Assembly (NCBI RefSeq): GCF_030518235.1
Contig: NZ_JAULSA010000001.1
Location: forward strand, 496,001-560,000
Length of the DNA: 64,000 nt
Direction: 5' to 3'
Source: Saccharibacillus sp. CPCC 101409
GTDB taxonomy: Bacteria > Bacillota > Bacilli > Paenibacillales > Paenibacillaceae
The notes under the pieces were generated by a model, which was not told the DNA's origin, made no database searches, and was given only the letters and a program-made list of their open reading frames with translations. Shown here in pieces: positions 33,115-43,518 of this stretch. Numbering within the stretch: the first letter of the stretch is position 1; each line of letters begins with the position of its first letter. Position numbers and translations under genes: made by a program.

Positions 33115-33798
33115 ATGAAAATTACGTATCTGGGCCATTCCGCGCTGCTGGTGGAGGGCGGAGGCAAATCCGTTATCATCGACCCGTTTCTGACCGGCAA
33201 TCCGAATTCCGGCGTCAAGCCGTCGGACATCAAAGTCGACGCGGTGCTGCTGACGCATGCCCACGGCGACCATTTCGGCGACTGTATCGGCATTGCGAAG
33301 AACAACGATTGTCCGATCATCGCGCCGGTCGAGCTGGCGAACTACTGCCTGGAGCACGACGTGACGGCGCACGGAATGAATATCGGCGGCTCGCACGAGT
33401 TCGACGGATTCAAGGTCAAGTACACCCTGGCGTTCCACAGCTCTTCGCTGACTGTGGGCGACCGGGTCATCTACGGCGGCGAGCCCGCGGGCATCCTGCT
33501 GACGATGGGCGGCAAAACGCTGTATCATGCCGGCGACACCGCGCTGTTCGGCGATATGAAGATCATCGGCGAACTGAACAAGATCGATATCGCGGCGCTG
33601 CCGATCGGCGATTTCTTCACCATGGGCCCGGACGACGCGGCCATCGCCGCCAAGTGGATCGGAGCCCCCAAAGTGCTGCCGCTGCACTACAACACGTTCC
33701 CGGCGATCGAACAGGACGCTGACGCTTTTTGCGCCAAATTGAAAGAAGACGGCATCGAAGGCATCGCGCTCAAGAACCGCGAAAGCCTCGAAGTCTAA
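33115..33798 (+). CDS. UPF0173 metal-dependent hydrolase (YtkL-like)
   Basis: This protein has 228 residues from ATG 33115 after GAAGGGAGC. It has a metallo-beta-lactamase fold: MKITYLGHSALLVEG, the metal motif THAHGDHFGD, FHSSSL, YHAGDTALFGDM and PLHYNTFPAIEQD. The substrate is unknown for the family. A longer upstream frame has no ribosome site. Confidence 0.93.
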   Translation: MKITYLGHSALLVEGGGKSVIIDPFLTGNPNSGVKPSDIKVDAVLLTHAHGDHFGDCIGIAKNNDCPIIAPVELANYCLEHDVTAHGMNIGGSHEFDGFKVKYTLAFHSSSLTVGDRVIYGGEPAGILLTMGGKTLYHAGDTALFGDMKIIGELNKIDIAALPIGDFFTMGPDDAAIAAKWIGAPKVLPLHYNTFPAIEQDADAFCAKLKEDGIEGIALKNRESLEV

Positions 33799-34434
33799 AC
33801 AAACCAAGCGTTACCTATTGGAACCCCGACCGCGCCAGCCGCCGAAGCGAAAGCCCAGGCCGCCCGGCGCGGTTTTTTGTGGAACCCGAAACCGCTCCAG
33901 CCTGCGGACAGACGTTCAGGGCAGAGCGAGGAAAGAGTGCGTGGAAAAGACCCGGCGTAAAGACCTTTGAAGAAAGTCGCTTCGGAAGCATAAGCTACAG
34001 ACTTTCGAAGAAAGTCATCGCGCACTAAAGAAGTCAGATTTACATCGAAGCGAATAAGCGGAGGAGAAAATTCAGTGAAGTAAAGATTTTCGAAGAAAGT
34101 CACTTCGGAAGCATATGCTGTTAGCGTTCGCCTTTGAAATCGGGAAGATTCCACCATAATCTAATCAGTTCTTCCCGATTTCAACAAGCGACCTAAAGAC
34201 TTTCGGAGAAAGTCACCTCGAAAGCCTACGCTAACGAATTTTCTCCGCAGCCTCTATAGCTCCTGCGAACAGGACTTTAAAAAAGCTGAATCGCGCTTTC
34301 CCGTTTGCTTGCAGGCTGACATCGGTTAGAATAGTCTTATAGAACCGTTAAGCTTAAAACAACTTGTGATCTATTGAACAAGAACGAGTAATCGTTTTCT
34401 ACTTTTGGTCATAGAAGAATTGGAGGGGGAAAAT
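33799..34434. other. Repeat-rich intergenic region
   Basis: No gene was seen. It contains several copies of a short hairpin motif (GACTTTCGAAGAAAGTC type at about 33961-34020, 34085-34100 and 34197-34215) and the complete structured element B (34058-34248). ORFs predicted here only read through the repeats. Confidence 0.65.
34058..34248. repeat. Structured dispersed repeat, copy B
   Basis: Outer arms are GCGGA..GAAAATTC (34058-34073) and GAATTTTC..TCCGC (34236-34248). The inner arms form a perfect 15-bp stem (34134-34148 with 34170-34184). Between them lies a 54-nt core (34087-34140) that is about 50/54 identical to copy A at 46573-46626. Inner stem changes between copies are compensatory. 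Confidence 0.8.
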
Positions 34435-35016
34435 ATGGCTGTTGTCGACCGCCGGGAACAAGTGCTGCAAGCGGCCGCCCAGTCTTTCGCGCTGTTCGGG
34501 TACAAAGCCACCACGATGGACCAGGTTGCCAAGATCGCCAATGTAGGCAAAGGAACCATCTACACCTTTTTCGAAAACAAAGAAGAACTGTTCGACGAGA
34601 TTCTGCTCGAAGCGATCCGCGAACTGCGCAGACGCGCCGAAGCGGAGATCCGTCCGGAGCGCCCTTTTTTCGAAAACGTGTATCACGCGCTGGACGCGAT
34701 CCTGGAATTCCGCGAGGAGCACGAGCTGTTCCTGAAGCTGTCCCAGGAGCTGCGCGATATCGGCACGCCGCAGGCCAAAGCCGCGCTGTTCAAAGTCGAG
34801 AGCGTCGTGCTGGCGTTTCTGGAAAAACTGATCGGCGACTCGATGAGCAAAGGCTCGATCCGCGAAGGCAATACGGAGGTGATCGCGTTCGGCATGCTCA
34901 AGCTGTTTATCGCGCTGACCGGGGAATGGGAGATGCACCATCCGCCGATGAACAAAGAAGAACTGAAGCGGCATATGTTTACGTTCCTGACCCAGGGGTT
35001 CGCCGCGGCGCCTTAA
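34435..35016 (+). CDS. TetR-family transcriptional regulator
   Basis: This 193-residue protein starts at ATG 34435 after TTGGAGGGGGAAA. Residues 8-55 are the TetR helix-turn-helix (FALFGYKATTMDQVAKIANVGKGTIYTFF). The C-terminal domain is all-helical and ligand-binding, with unknown ligand. No efflux gene is adjacent. Confidence 0.93.
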   Translation: MAVVDRREQVLQAAAQSFALFGYKATTMDQVAKIANVGKGTIYTFFENKEELFDEILLEAIRELRRRAEAEIRPERPFFENVYHALDAILEFREEHELFLKLSQELRDIGTPQAKAALFKVESVVLAFLEKLIGDSMSKGSIREGNTEVIAFGMLKLFIALTGEWEMHHPPMNKEELKRHMFTFLTQGFAAAP

Positions 35017-35033
35017 ACATACCGATGAACGAC

Positions 35034-35059
35034 GAGCCTGCCGGGAAGCGGGCTCTTTT
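35034..35059 (+). terminator. Terminator of the TetR gene
   Basis: GAGCCTGC pairs with GCGGGCTC and is followed by TTTTT. Confidence 0.85.
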
Positions 35060-35100
35060 TGCACATTTTGCATCATTGCTTGGATAAATCGGCTGACCCG

Positions 35101-35510
35101 TAGGCAAGGCGGTTTTTTTATCGTATAATGACTCAAACTCATGCCCCCGGTGTCGAAACGGACGAGGAAGCAAAGTTCCGGGCCGACGCATCAATGCGCT
35201 AATGCTTTGCCGCAAAAAGAACTCTTATCGGGCAGATAAAAGATTTAAATTGCACGCCGTGTCAGGTGAATGTTAAAATGGGGAAACTAAAATCCAACTG
35301 CGAACCCGCATTCGAAGCGTTAGAGCCGCCAAGCCGCAGCCCTGCGCCGATACGGGATGTGGAAGACTGCTTCTCGGTTCCCGCGAACGTCCCGCGGGGC
35401 ACGAAAAGGAGTCTGTTCTCTTATATTCGACGCTTTTCGCCTGCCGCAGCACGCGCCTGTTGTTTCCAGCCGGGACGAACGATTTCATTATAGAAAGGTT
35501 GTTTGGTGAA
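35101..35510 (+). promoter_or_regulatory. Promoter and long leader of gltB
   Basis: A TATAAT at 35124-35129 has a weak TAGGCA -35 box at 35101-35106 with a 17-bp gap. About 380 nt follow before the start codon. The leader can fold a GCAAAG/CTTTGC stem enclosing GCAT/ATGC near 35171-35212 and a CCCGCG/CGCGGG stem near 35390. No known riboswitch or T-box motif was recognised. Confidence 0.5.
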
Positions 35511-38500
35511 ATGACTGGATTGCCTCCGAAACAGGGTCTATACGATCCGCAGTTCGAAAAAGACGCCTGCGGGATGGGCTTTATCGCCAATATCAAAGGA
35601 ACGCCCGCGCACGATATCGTCAGCCGCGGCCTCACCATGCTCGAGAATATGGAACACCGGGGCGGACAGGGCAGCGAGCCCAACTCCGGCGACGGAGCTG
35701 GCATCATGCTGCAGCTTCCGCACGATTTCTTCGCGTCGCAGGATCTGGGCTTCAAGCTGCCGGCCGAAGGGGATTACGGCGTAGGGATGTTGTTCCTGTC
35801 CACCGACGACAAGATCCGTTCCCGCCACGAGTACCTGCTGGGCGAGATCGTCGAAGCCGAAGGCCAGAAACTGCTGGGCTTCCGCACCGTTCCGACCGAC
35901 GACAGCACGCTGGGCCACTCCGCCAAAGCGGCCAAACCGTGCGTGCGCCAGGTGTTTATCGGCCGCGGCAAAGTAAACGGCAGCGACGATCTGGCTTTTG
36001 AACGCAAATTGTACGTCATTCGCCGCCTGGCCGAAATGTCGATCCGCTACGCGGAAGGCGAAGGCGCGGAATCGTTCTACATCCCGAGCTTGTCGAGCCG
36101 CAAGATCGTCTACAAAGGCATGCTGACCACCGCCCAGGTCGGGCAGTTCTACCCGGACCTGCGCGACGAGCGGCTGGCTTCGGCGATCGCGCTGATCCAC
36201 TCGCGTTTCAGCACGAACACGTTCCCGAGCTGGGATCGCGCCCACCCGTACCGCTTTATGATCCACAACGGCGAGATCAACACGATGCGCGGCAACGTGA
36301 ACTGGATGCACGCCCGCCAGGCGCTGTTCGAGAGCGAAGTGTTCGGCGAAGATCTGGACAAAGTGAAGCCGGTGATCAACCCCGACGGTTCGGATACCGC
36401 GATGTTCGACAACACATTCGAATTCCTGTACCTGAGCGGACGTTCGCTGCCGCATGTGGCGATGATGATGGTGCCGGAGCCGTGGAGCAACCACGAAACG
36501 ATGGACGATACGAAAAAAGCTTTCTATGAATATCACAGCTGTCTGATGGAACCGTGGGACGGTCCGGCCGCAATGGCGTTCAGCGACGGCGTGCAGATCG
36601 GCGCGATTCTCGACCGCAACGGACTGCGTCCGGCGCGCTATTACGTCACGAAGGACGATACGATTATCCTGTCCTCCGAAGTAGGCGTGCTCGACGTGGC
36701 GCCGGAAGACATCCTGTATAAAGACCGCCTGCGTCCGGGCCGGATGCTGCTGATCGACACCAAGCAGGGCCGCATCATCTCCGACGAGGAAGTCAAAGGC
36801 CAGATCGCGGCGGAGCATCCGTACCGCAGCTGGCTTGACGAGCATATGATCAATCTGAGCGAGCTGCCGGACGCGCAGGAACCGCCGGCGCCGAAGCACG
36901 AGAACGTCACCCAGCTCCAGTTGGCTTTCGGTTATACGTTCGAGGAACTGCGCAAAGTGATCGAGCCGATCGCCTCCACCGGGATCGAAGCTACGGGCTC
37001 GATGGGCTACGACGCGCCGCTGGCGGTCCTGTCGGACAAGCCGCAGCGTTTGTACAACTACTTCAAGCAGATGTTCGCGCAGGTGACCAATCCGCCGATC
37101 GACGCGCTGCGCGAAGAGATCGTCACTTCGGCTTCGACCGCGATCGGCGCGGAACGCAATCTGCTGCTGCCGGAACCGGAAAGCTGCCGCATGATCGGCC
37201 TGGACACGCCGGTGCTGTCCAACGAAGATTTTGCCAAGATTCGCCATGTGCACCGCCATCGTCCGGGCTTCCGCGCGATGACGATCCCGATCTTCTTCGA
37301 AGCGGCGAGCGGCGCGGAAGGACTGCGCACGGCGCTGGACGAGATGTGCAAAGCGGCGGACCGGGTTATCGACAAAGGGCATAATATCCTGATCCTGTCC
37401 GACAAAGGCGTGGACCGCGAGAACGCGGCGATTCCGGCGCTGCTGGCCGTGTCGACCATGCACCACCATTTGATCCGCCAGGGCACCCGGACCAAAGTCA
37501 CGCTGCTGCTCGAATCGGGCGAACCGCGAGACGTGCACCATTTCGCGCTGCTAATCGGTTACGGCATCAGCGCCGTCAACCCGTATCTGGCGTTCGAGAC
37601 GCTCAAAGACATGATCGCGCAGGGCATGCTGAGAGGCATCTCGCACGAGAAAGCGGTCAAGAACTTTATCAAAGGCGCAACCAAAGGCGTCGTGAAGATT
37701 CTGTCCAAAATGGGCATCTCCACGATCCAGTCGTACCGCGGCGCGCAGATCTTCGAAGCGGTCGGTCTCAAAAGCGAGTTCGTGGACCGCTACTTCACCT
37801 GGACGCCTTCGCGGATCGGCGGCATCGGTCTCGAAGAAATCGCGTTCGATACGCTGCTTCAGCACAACCGGGCGTTCTCGGACAAAGAAGGCATCGACAA
37901 AGTGCTGGATTCCGGGGGCGAATACCAGTGGCGCAGCGACGGCGAAGAACATTTGTTTAACCCGCAAACGATCCACCTGCTTCAGCAGGCGGTGCGCACG
38001 GGCGATTATGCGACGTACAAGAAATACGCCCGTCTTGTCGAGGGCGAGAACAAGCAGCATATGACGCTGCGTTCCATGCTGCACCTCAAGCCGGCGGGCG
38101 AACCGGTGCCGCTGGCCGAAGTCGAACCGGCCGAAAGCATCATGAAGCGGTTCAAGACCGGCGCGATGTCGTTCGGCTCGATCAGCAAGGAAGCGCACGA
38201 AGCGCTGGCGATCGGCATGAACCGGATCGGCGGCAAGAGCAATACCGGCGAAGGCGGCGAAGATCCGGCGCGCTTTATTCCGGACGCGAACGGCGATTCC
38301 CGCCGCAGCGCGATCAAGCAGGTAGCGTCGGGACGCTTCGGCGTCACGTCGAACTATCTGATCAACGCCGACGAGATCCAGATCAAGATGGCCCAGGGCG
38401 CGAAGCCGGGCGAAGGCGGACAGCTGCCGGGCCGCAAAGTGTATCCGTGGGTTGCGGAAGTGCGCGGCTCGACGCCTGGCGTGGGCCTGATCTCGCCTCC

Positions 38501-40103
38501 GCCGCACCACGATATCTATTCGATCGAGGATCTGGCGGAGCTGATCTACGATCTGAAGAACGCCAACCCGCGCGCGGATATCAACGTGAAACTGGTATCC
38601 GAAGTGGGCGTCGGCACAATCGCGGCGGGCGTCGCCAAGGGACGCGCCGACATCATCCTCGTCAGCGGTTACGACGGCGGCACCGGCGCTTCGCCGCAGG
38701 GCTCGATCCGTCACGCGGGCATGCCGTGGGAACTCGGCCTGGCCGAAACGCACCAGACGCTGATCCTCAACAATCTGCGCGACCGCGTCGTGCTGGAAAC
38801 CGACGGCAAGATGCTGTCCGGCCGCGACCTGGCCGTCGCCGCGCTGCTCGGAGCCGAGGAGTACGGCTTCTCGACCGCGCCTTTGATCGCCGTGGGCTGT
38901 ATCATGATGAGAGTCTGTCAAATGGATACCTGTCCGGTCGGCGTCGCGACGCAGAATCCGGAGCTGCGCAAGAACTTTATGGGCGACCCGGACCATGTGG
39001 TCAACTTCATGAAGTTCGTCGCCGAAGATCTGCGCGAGCTGATGGCGGAACTCGGCTTCCGCACCGTGCAGGAGATGGTCGGACGCACCGACTGCCTGGA
39101 CGCGATCGACGCTTCGCATCACTGGAAGAAGCAGGGCCTCGATCTGACGCCGCTGCTGCATACGCCCGAGCTTCCGCACGGCAGCACGCCGTTCCGTTCG
39201 CAGACCCAGAACCACGGTCTGGAACACACGCTCGATATGCGCGAACTGCTGACCGCGGCCGCTCCGGCGCTGGAACGCGGCGAACGCGTCGAAGCGCAGT
39301 TCAAGATCACGAACGTGGACCGCGCGGCCGGCACGATTCTCGGCAGCGAAGTCACCCGCAAATACGGGGCTGCCGGCCTGCCGGAAGACACGATCAAGCT
39401 GGGCTTCTCCGGCTCCGCCGGCCAGAGTCTGGGCGCGTTCGTGCCGAAGGGCATCACGATCGAAGTCACGGGCGATTCCAACGACTATGTCGGCAAAGGC
39501 CTTTCCGGCGGCAGGATCATCGTGAAGCCGGACCCGAAAGCGACGTTCAAGTCCGAGGAAAACATCATTATCGGCAATACGGCGTTCTACGGAGCGACCG
39601 GCGGCGAAGCGTATGTGAGCGGCATCGCCGGCGAGCGCTTCGCGGTCCGCAACTCCGGCGCCAAAGTCGTCGTCGAAGGCACGGGCGACCACGGCTGCGA
39701 ATACATGACCGGCGGACGCGTCGTCGTGCTGGGCACGACGGGCCGCAACTTCGCGGCGGGCATGTCCGGCGGCGTCGCTTACGTCTACGACGGAGCGGGC
39801 GATTTCGTCAGCCGCTGCAACCTGGAAATGGTGCTGCTGGAGCCGCTGGAAAGCGGAGTGGAGAAAGAAGAAGTCCGCGATATGATCCAGCGCCACGCCG
39901 ATTACACCGGCAGCGGCGTCGCGAAGCTGATTCTCGACGGCTGGGAGCAGACGTCCGCGCGATTTGTCCGCGTCATTCCGAAAGATTACAAGCGGATGCT
40001 GGAACAGATCGAAAAAGCGGAATCGACCGGCCTGACCGGCGAAGACGCGCTGCTTGCGGCATTCGAAGCCAATATGCGCGAACTGGCGCGCACCGGGGGC
40101 TAA
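35511..40103 (+). CDS. gltB: Glutamate synthase, large (alpha) subunit
   Basis: This protein has 1530 residues from ATG 35511. The ACGMGF motif places the catalytic N-terminal cysteine of the mature enzyme at residue 20, so a 19-residue propeptide is removed. The order is a glutaminase domain (about 20-430), a central domain, a TIM-barrel FMN domain (about 810-1190) with iron-sulfur cysteines in [16 protein letters not shown], and a C-terminal GXGXG helix (about 1270-1470). It makes two glutamates from glutamine and 2-oxoglutarate. The small subunit gene gltD is not next to it. Confidence 0.97.
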   Translation: MTGLPPKQGLYDPQFEKDACGMGFIANIKGTPAHDIVSRGLTMLENMEHRGGQGSEPNSGDGAGIMLQLPHDFFASQDLGFKLPAEGDYGVGMLFLSTDDKIRSRHEYLLGEIVEAEGQKLLGFRTVPTDDSTLGHSAKAAKPCVRQVFIGRGKVNGSDDLAFERKLYVIRRLAEMSIRYAEGEGAESFYIPSLSSRKIVYKGMLTTAQVGQFYPDLRDERLASAIALIHSRFSTNTFPSWDRAHPYRFMIHNGEINTMRGNVNWMHARQALFESEVFGEDLDKVKPVINPDGSDTAMFDNTFEFLYLSGRSLPHVAMMMVPEPWSNHETMDDTKKAFYEYHSCLMEPWDGPAAMAFSDGVQIGAILDRNGLRPARYYVTKDDTIILSSEVGVLDVAPEDILYKDRLRPGRMLLIDTKQGRIISDEEVKGQIAAEHPYRSWLDEHMINLSELPDAQEPPAPKHENVTQLQLAFGYTFEELRKVIEPIASTGIEATGSMGYDAPLAVLSDKPQRLYNYFKQMFAQVTNPPIDALREEIVTSASTAIGAERNLLLPEPESCRMIGLDTPVLSNEDFAKIRHVHRHRPGFRAMTIPIFFEAASGAEGLRTALDEMCKAADRVIDKGHNILILSDKGVDRENAAIPALLAVSTMHHHLIRQGTRTKVTLLLESGEPRDVHHFALLIGYGISAVNPYLAFETLKDMIAQGMLRGISHEKAVKNFIKGATKGVVKILSKMGISTIQSYRGAQIFEAVGLKSEFVDRYFTWTPSRIGGIGLEEIAFDTLLQHNRAFSDKEGIDKVLDSGGEYQWRSDGEEHLFNPQTIHLLQQAVRTGDYATYKKYARLVEGENKQHMTLRSMLHLKPAGEPVPLAEVEPAESIMKRFKTGAMSFGSISKEAHEALAIGMNRIGGKSNTGEGGEDPARFIPDANGDSRRSAIKQVASGRFGVTSNYLINADEIQIKMAQGAKPGEGGQLPGRKVYPWVAEVRGSTPGVGLISPPPHHDIYSIEDLAELIYDLKNANPRADINVKLVSEVGVGTIAAGVAKGRADIILVSGYDGGTGASPQGSIRHAGMPWELGLAETHQTLILNNLRDRVVLETDGKMLSGRDLAVAALLGAEEYGFSTAPLIAVGCIMMRVCQMDTCPVGVATQNPELRKNFMGDPDHVVNFMKFVAEDLRELMAELGFRTVQEMVGRTDCLDAIDASHHWKKQGLDLTPLLHTPELPHGSTPFRSQTQNHGLEHTLDMRELLTAAAPALERGERVEAQFKITNVDRAAGTILGSEVTRKYGAAGLPEDTIKLGFSGSAGQSLGAFVPKGITIEVTGDSNDYVGKGLSGGRIIVKPDPKATFKSEENIIIGNTAFYGATGGEAYVSGIAGERFAVRNSGAKVVVEGTGDHGCEYMTGGRVVVLGTTGRNFAAGMSGGVAYVYDGAGDFVSRCNLEMVLLEPLESGVEKEEVRDMIQRHADYTGSGVAKLILDGWEQTSARFVRVIPKDYKRMLEQIEKAESTGLTGEDALLAAFEANMRELARTGG

Positions 40104-40130
40104 AGCGTCCGGAAATCAAATAAGAAACAG

Positions 40131-40169
40131 GAGGCAGAGCCGGGAAAGTAGCGGCTTCTGCCTCTTTTT
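40131..40169 (+). terminator. Terminator of gltB
   Basis: GAGGCAGA..GCC pairs with GGC..TTCTGCCTC and is followed by TTTTT. Confidence 0.88.
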
Positions 40170-40267
40170 GCTAAGCGCGATTTGGCTATTCCCGCAAACT
40201 CCGCTACAATGATTGGGTAAACGTAAGCACATAAAGGGAAAAATGACATGAATTTGGAGGGGAACTC

Positions 40268-41221
40268 ATGGATACGATAAGCGACCGGCTGGACAAGTCT
40301 GTCGGAGCGGAGACGTCCGGAGCACCTGTCGTCCGCTTCGAGAACGTCACCAAGCGAATCGGCGGGAAAACGATTATCGACGGGCTGACGCTGGATATTG
40401 CGCCGGGGCAGGTATTCGGCTTCCTTGGACCGAACGGCTCGGGCAAAACGACGACGATCCGCATGATGGTCGGCCTGATGGCGATCAGCGAAGGCGATAT
40501 CCGAATCTGCGGCAGCAGCATTTCGCGCGATTTCGAACGGGCCGTCGCCCCGGTGGGCGCGATCGTCGAGAATCCGGAGATGTACGGGTATATGAGCGGT
40601 TACGCCAACCTGATGCAGTACGCCCGCATGCGCCCGGATATTTCCAAAGCGCGGATCGACGAAGTGGTGGACTTTATCGGACTCAAAGGACGCATCCGGG
40701 ACAAAGTGCGCACCTACTCGCTCGGCATGCGCCAGCGGCTCGGCGTCGCGCAGGCGATTCTGCACCGGCCCAAGCTGCTGATTCTCGACGAGCCGACCAA
40801 CGGACTCGATCCGCAGGGCATTCGCGAGCTTCGCGACTATCTGCGGGAATTGACGCGGCGCGAAGGGACGACGGTATTCGTATCCAGCCACCTGCTGTCC
40901 GAAATGGAGCTGATGTGCGATACGGTGGCGATTATCCAGGGCGGCAAACTGATCGACGTGCGGAAACTGAACGGCGCGGAAGCCGCGGCGTCGGTGCACG
41001 AGGTGGCGTTCGATGTGGGCGATCCCGCGCTCGCGGCGGAGAAGCTGGGCGTCGGCGCCGTGCGCGACGGGCTGCTGATCGTCCAAGCGGATCGCGAACA
41101 ATCGGCGGCGATCAACGCGCGGCTGGTGGAAGCGGGCATCCCGGTCTATGGCATACGGACGATCAAGCGCTCGCTGGAAGACCAATTCCTCGAAATGACG
41201 GGAGGCGGAACGATTGTCTGA
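40268..41221 (+). CDS. ABC transporter ATP-binding protein
   Basis: This 317-residue protein has Walker A GPNGSGKTT, signature LGMRQRLGVAQAI, Walker B LLILDEPTNGLDP and the switch His in VSSHLL. A C-terminal extension of about 90 residues is typical of the CcmA/BcrA-type export ATPases. It overlaps the permease gene by 8 nt and forms a two-gene exporter operon. Confidence 0.94.
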   Translation: MDTISDRLDKSVGAETSGAPVVRFENVTKRIGGKTIIDGLTLDIAPGQVFGFLGPNGSGKTTTIRMMVGLMAISEGDIRICGSSISRDFERAVAPVGAIVENPEMYGYMSGYANLMQYARMRPDISKARIDEVVDFIGLKGRIRDKVRTYSLGMRQRLGVAQAILHRPKLLILDEPTNGLDPQGIRELRDYLRELTRREGTTVFVSSHLLSEMELMCDTVAIIQGGKLIDVRKLNGAEAAASVHEVAFDVGDPALAAEKLGVGAVRDGLLIVQADREQSAAINARLVEAGIPVYGIRTIKRSLEDQFLEMTGGGTIV

Positions 41222-41999
41222 CTATCTGAAGCTGATACATAACGAAAATATCAAAATTTATATCCGGGCGCGGACCTGGATCATGTTTGCGATTCTGCTG
41301 ATTGCGGCGTTCGGGGTGCCGATGCTGGCGCGGCTGGGCGGCGCGGACAAGATCGGCATGTGGGCCGGCATGGGCGTGCTTACGCTGCTCAGCTTCCTGC
41401 TGACCGTATTCGCGGCGTCGATCGCGGCCGATTCGGTCGCCGGCGAATTCTCGCGCGGCACGGTGAAAATGCTGCTGATCCGGCCGTGGAGCCGGACCAA
41501 GATCCTGTTTGCCAAGTATGCGGCGGTGCTGCTGTTCCTGCTTGCGGTGTACGCGTTTTTTTTCGGGCTGGGCACGCTTTCTTCGTTTCTGCTGCTGGGC
41601 GGCGGAGGCGAAGCGGACGGGATTGCGCTGACCGCGTCGTCCGCCGATATTCAGGAAATCTGGACGAATATTTTGTACCGGCTGATCGCAAGCGTGGTTT
41701 ACGTGACGTTGGCCTTTATGCTGTCGGCCGCGTTCCGCAGCAATATGCTGGCGCTGGCTTTGACGGTTGTGTTCATGTTTATGGGCGGTATCGTGACCCA
41801 ATTGGTCGATCCGTCCAAATACGCGATCGGCCGGTATCTGCTGTTCGCGAATACCGACCTGAATCAATATGCGGGCAATCCGCAGGGCGACTACGGCGTG
41901 ACTTCGCTCGGATTCTCGCTGGGCGTGCTCGCGGTTTATTTCGTCGTTTTCCTGATCGTCGGGGTGTATGTGTTCCGCAAACGCGACGTCGCCGCCTGA
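41214..41999 (+). CDS. ABC-2 type permease
   Basis: This protein has 261 residues, starting at TTG 41214 after GGAGGCGG. Six hydrophobic segments include FAILLIAAFGVPMLARL and LLSFLLTVFAASIAADS, followed by the ABC-2 signature region FSRGTVKMLLIRPWSR. It works with the ATPase before it. The substrate (antibiotic, lipid or other) is unknown. Confidence 0.92.
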   Translation: MSDYLKLIHNENIKIYIRARTWIMFAILLIAAFGVPMLARLGGADKIGMWAGMGVLTLLSFLLTVFAASIAADSVAGEFSRGTVKMLLIRPWSRTKILFAKYAAVLLFLLAVYAFFFGLGTLSSFLLLGGGGEADGIALTASSADIQEIWTNILYRLIASVVYVTLAFMLSAAFRSNMLALALTVVFMFMGGIVTQLVDPSKYAIGRYLLFANTDLNQYAGNPQGDYGVTSLGFSLGVLAVYFVVFLIVGVYVFRKRDVAA

Positions 42000-42031
42000 A
42001 TAACCGTGTAAAAATGCAAACGTAAAAGACA

Positions 42032-42080
42032 AACAGCCCGTTCGCTTGCCCTCGTACAGAAGGGAAAAGCGAACGGGCTG
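42032..42080. terminator. Convergent terminator
   Basis: CAGCCCGTTCGCTT pairs with AAGCGAACGGGCTG between the permease gene and the convergent MFS gene. T-rich sequence follows only loosely on either side. Confidence 0.7.
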
Positions 42081-42119
42081 CTGCATTTTGCGGCGCGGCA
42101 TTCGTCGGGAGCTGCTGCG

Positions 42120-43349
42120 TTAAACGGCGGAGCCGGTACCGTCGGCGCGGCGGCCGCGGTCCCAGACATAGCCGGCAATCGTCAGCGCAAGGCCGATCGC
42201 CGTTACGGCCGCGCCGACCAGCGGAAGAGGACCCAGACCCAGATGGTCGATCACCCAGCCGCCGAGAAAAGCGCCTCCGGCGTTGCCCAGGTTGAGCGCC
42301 GAGTGATTCGAGGTGGCCGCAAGCATCGGCGCTTCGTGCGCCAGGTTGATGACCCGCACCTGGATGCCGGGCAGGATGCCGAACGCGGCGATGCCCCAGA
42401 CAAAAACGGCGGCGACCGCGGTCACTTTGCCCGGCAGCGCGATCGTCAGCAGCGCCAGCACGGCGGTCAGCACCGCGAAGTTCACGATCAGCGAAGGCAT
42501 CAGCTTCCAGTCGGCCAGCCGGCCGCCGATCACGTTGCCGAGCGTCACCCCGATACCGAACAGCACCAGAATCCAGGTGACGGAGCTTTCGGCAAAGCCC
42601 GATACGCCGGTAAGCAGCGGCGTGATATACGTGAAGACGGTGAACAAACTGCCGCAGCCCAGCGCTCCGGCGGCCAGCGTCAGCAGCACGCGGGGATTGA
42701 GCACGCCGCGCACTTCGTGGGCGAGCCCCGCCGATTTGCCGCCGGACAAGACCGGGATCAGGATCGCGATGCCGATCAGCGAGAGCAGGCCGATCGCCGC
42801 GATCGCTCCGAACGAGGCGCGCCAGCCGAGCTGCTGCCCGACGAACGTGCCGAACGGGACGCCGACGATATTGGCGACGGTCAATCCCATCAGCACGAGC
42901 GAGACGGCGCCCGCCCTTTTCTCGGGCCGCACCAGCCGGGTCGCGATAATCGAACCCGAGCCGAGAAACGTGCCGTGCGCCAGCGCGGTCAGCAGCCGGG
43001 AAGCCATCAATACGCCGTAGGTCGGCGCAAAGACGCCGGCCAGGTTGCCGAGGATAAAGATCAGCATCAGCAGAAGCAGCAGCTTTTTCTGCGGCAGGCG
43101 ATGCGTCAGGATCGTCAGCAGCGGCGCGCCGACGGCCACGCCGAGCGCGTAGCCGGTAATCAGCTGGCCGGCCCGGGGAATCGAAACGTTCAGGTCTCGG
43201 GCGACATTGGGCAGCAGGCCCATAATGACGAACTCGGTCATGCCGATCGCGAACGCGCCGAGTGTAAGCGATAGCAGCGCAAGCGGAAAGCGTTCTTTCG
43301 CTTCCGGCCCGCCGCCGGGAAGAGAAAGGGAAGACGGTGCTGGATTCAT
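42120..43349 (-). CDS. MFS transporter, DHA1 drug efflux type
   Basis: This 409-residue protein has twelve expected membrane helices. It carries the DHA1 motifs GMTEFVIMGLLPNVARDL, the motif A-like loop LTHRLPQKK and SRLLTALAHGTFLGSG (AraJ/YdhP-like). It probably exports sugars or drugs by proton antiport. The start is preceded by AAGGAGAATTCC. Confidence 0.92.
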   Translation of the reverse strand: MNPAPSSLSLPGGGPEAKERFPLALLSLTLGAFAIGMTEFVIMGLLPNVARDLNVSIPRAGQLITGYALGVAVGAPLLTILTHRLPQKKLLLLLMLIFILGNLAGVFAPTYGVLMASRLLTALAHGTFLGSGSIIATRLVRPEKRAGAVSLVLMGLTVANIVGVPFGTFVGQQLGWRASFGAIAAIGLLSLIGIAILIPVLSGGKSAGLAHEVRGVLNPRVLLTLAAGALGCGSLFTVFTYITPLLTGVSGFAESSVTWILVLFGIGVTLGNVIGGRLADWKLMPSLIVNFAVLTAVLALLTIALPGKVTAVAAVFVWGIAAFGILPGIQVRVINLAHEAPMLAATSNHSALNLGNAGGAFLGGWVIDHLGLGPLPLVGAAVTAIGLALTIAGYVWDRGRRADGTGSAV

Positions 43350-43518
43350 GGAATTCTCCTTGTCTTATTCGGTCTGTAGACCAGTATATCGCATCTGTCA
43401 AGCGCGGAGCGAAACGCGTGGTTTTGAAGCCGGACAAATTGAGCTATAATGAACGAATAGATCGGAAGCGACGATATTCGATCGCAACAAATCCATGGGA
43501 ACGAAGGTGAAAGCAGGC

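Noticed and set aside
33795-34157. Minus-strand frame with repeated AYASE(V/A)TFF segments
   Set aside because: The repeated peptide only reflects the dispersed DNA repeat. It lacks a ribosome site and is better explained as structured non-coding repeat.
35156-35300. T-box, c-di-GMP or other known riboswitch before gltB
   Set aside because: No T-box GGTGG-type motif and no conserved core of the common riboswitch classes could be found by eye. Only simple stems are present.
35538-39896. Two very long minus-strand frames antisense to gltB (667 and 781 codons)
   Set aside because: They arise from the third-position GC bias of gltB. Composition is His/Arg-rich and no start signals are present.
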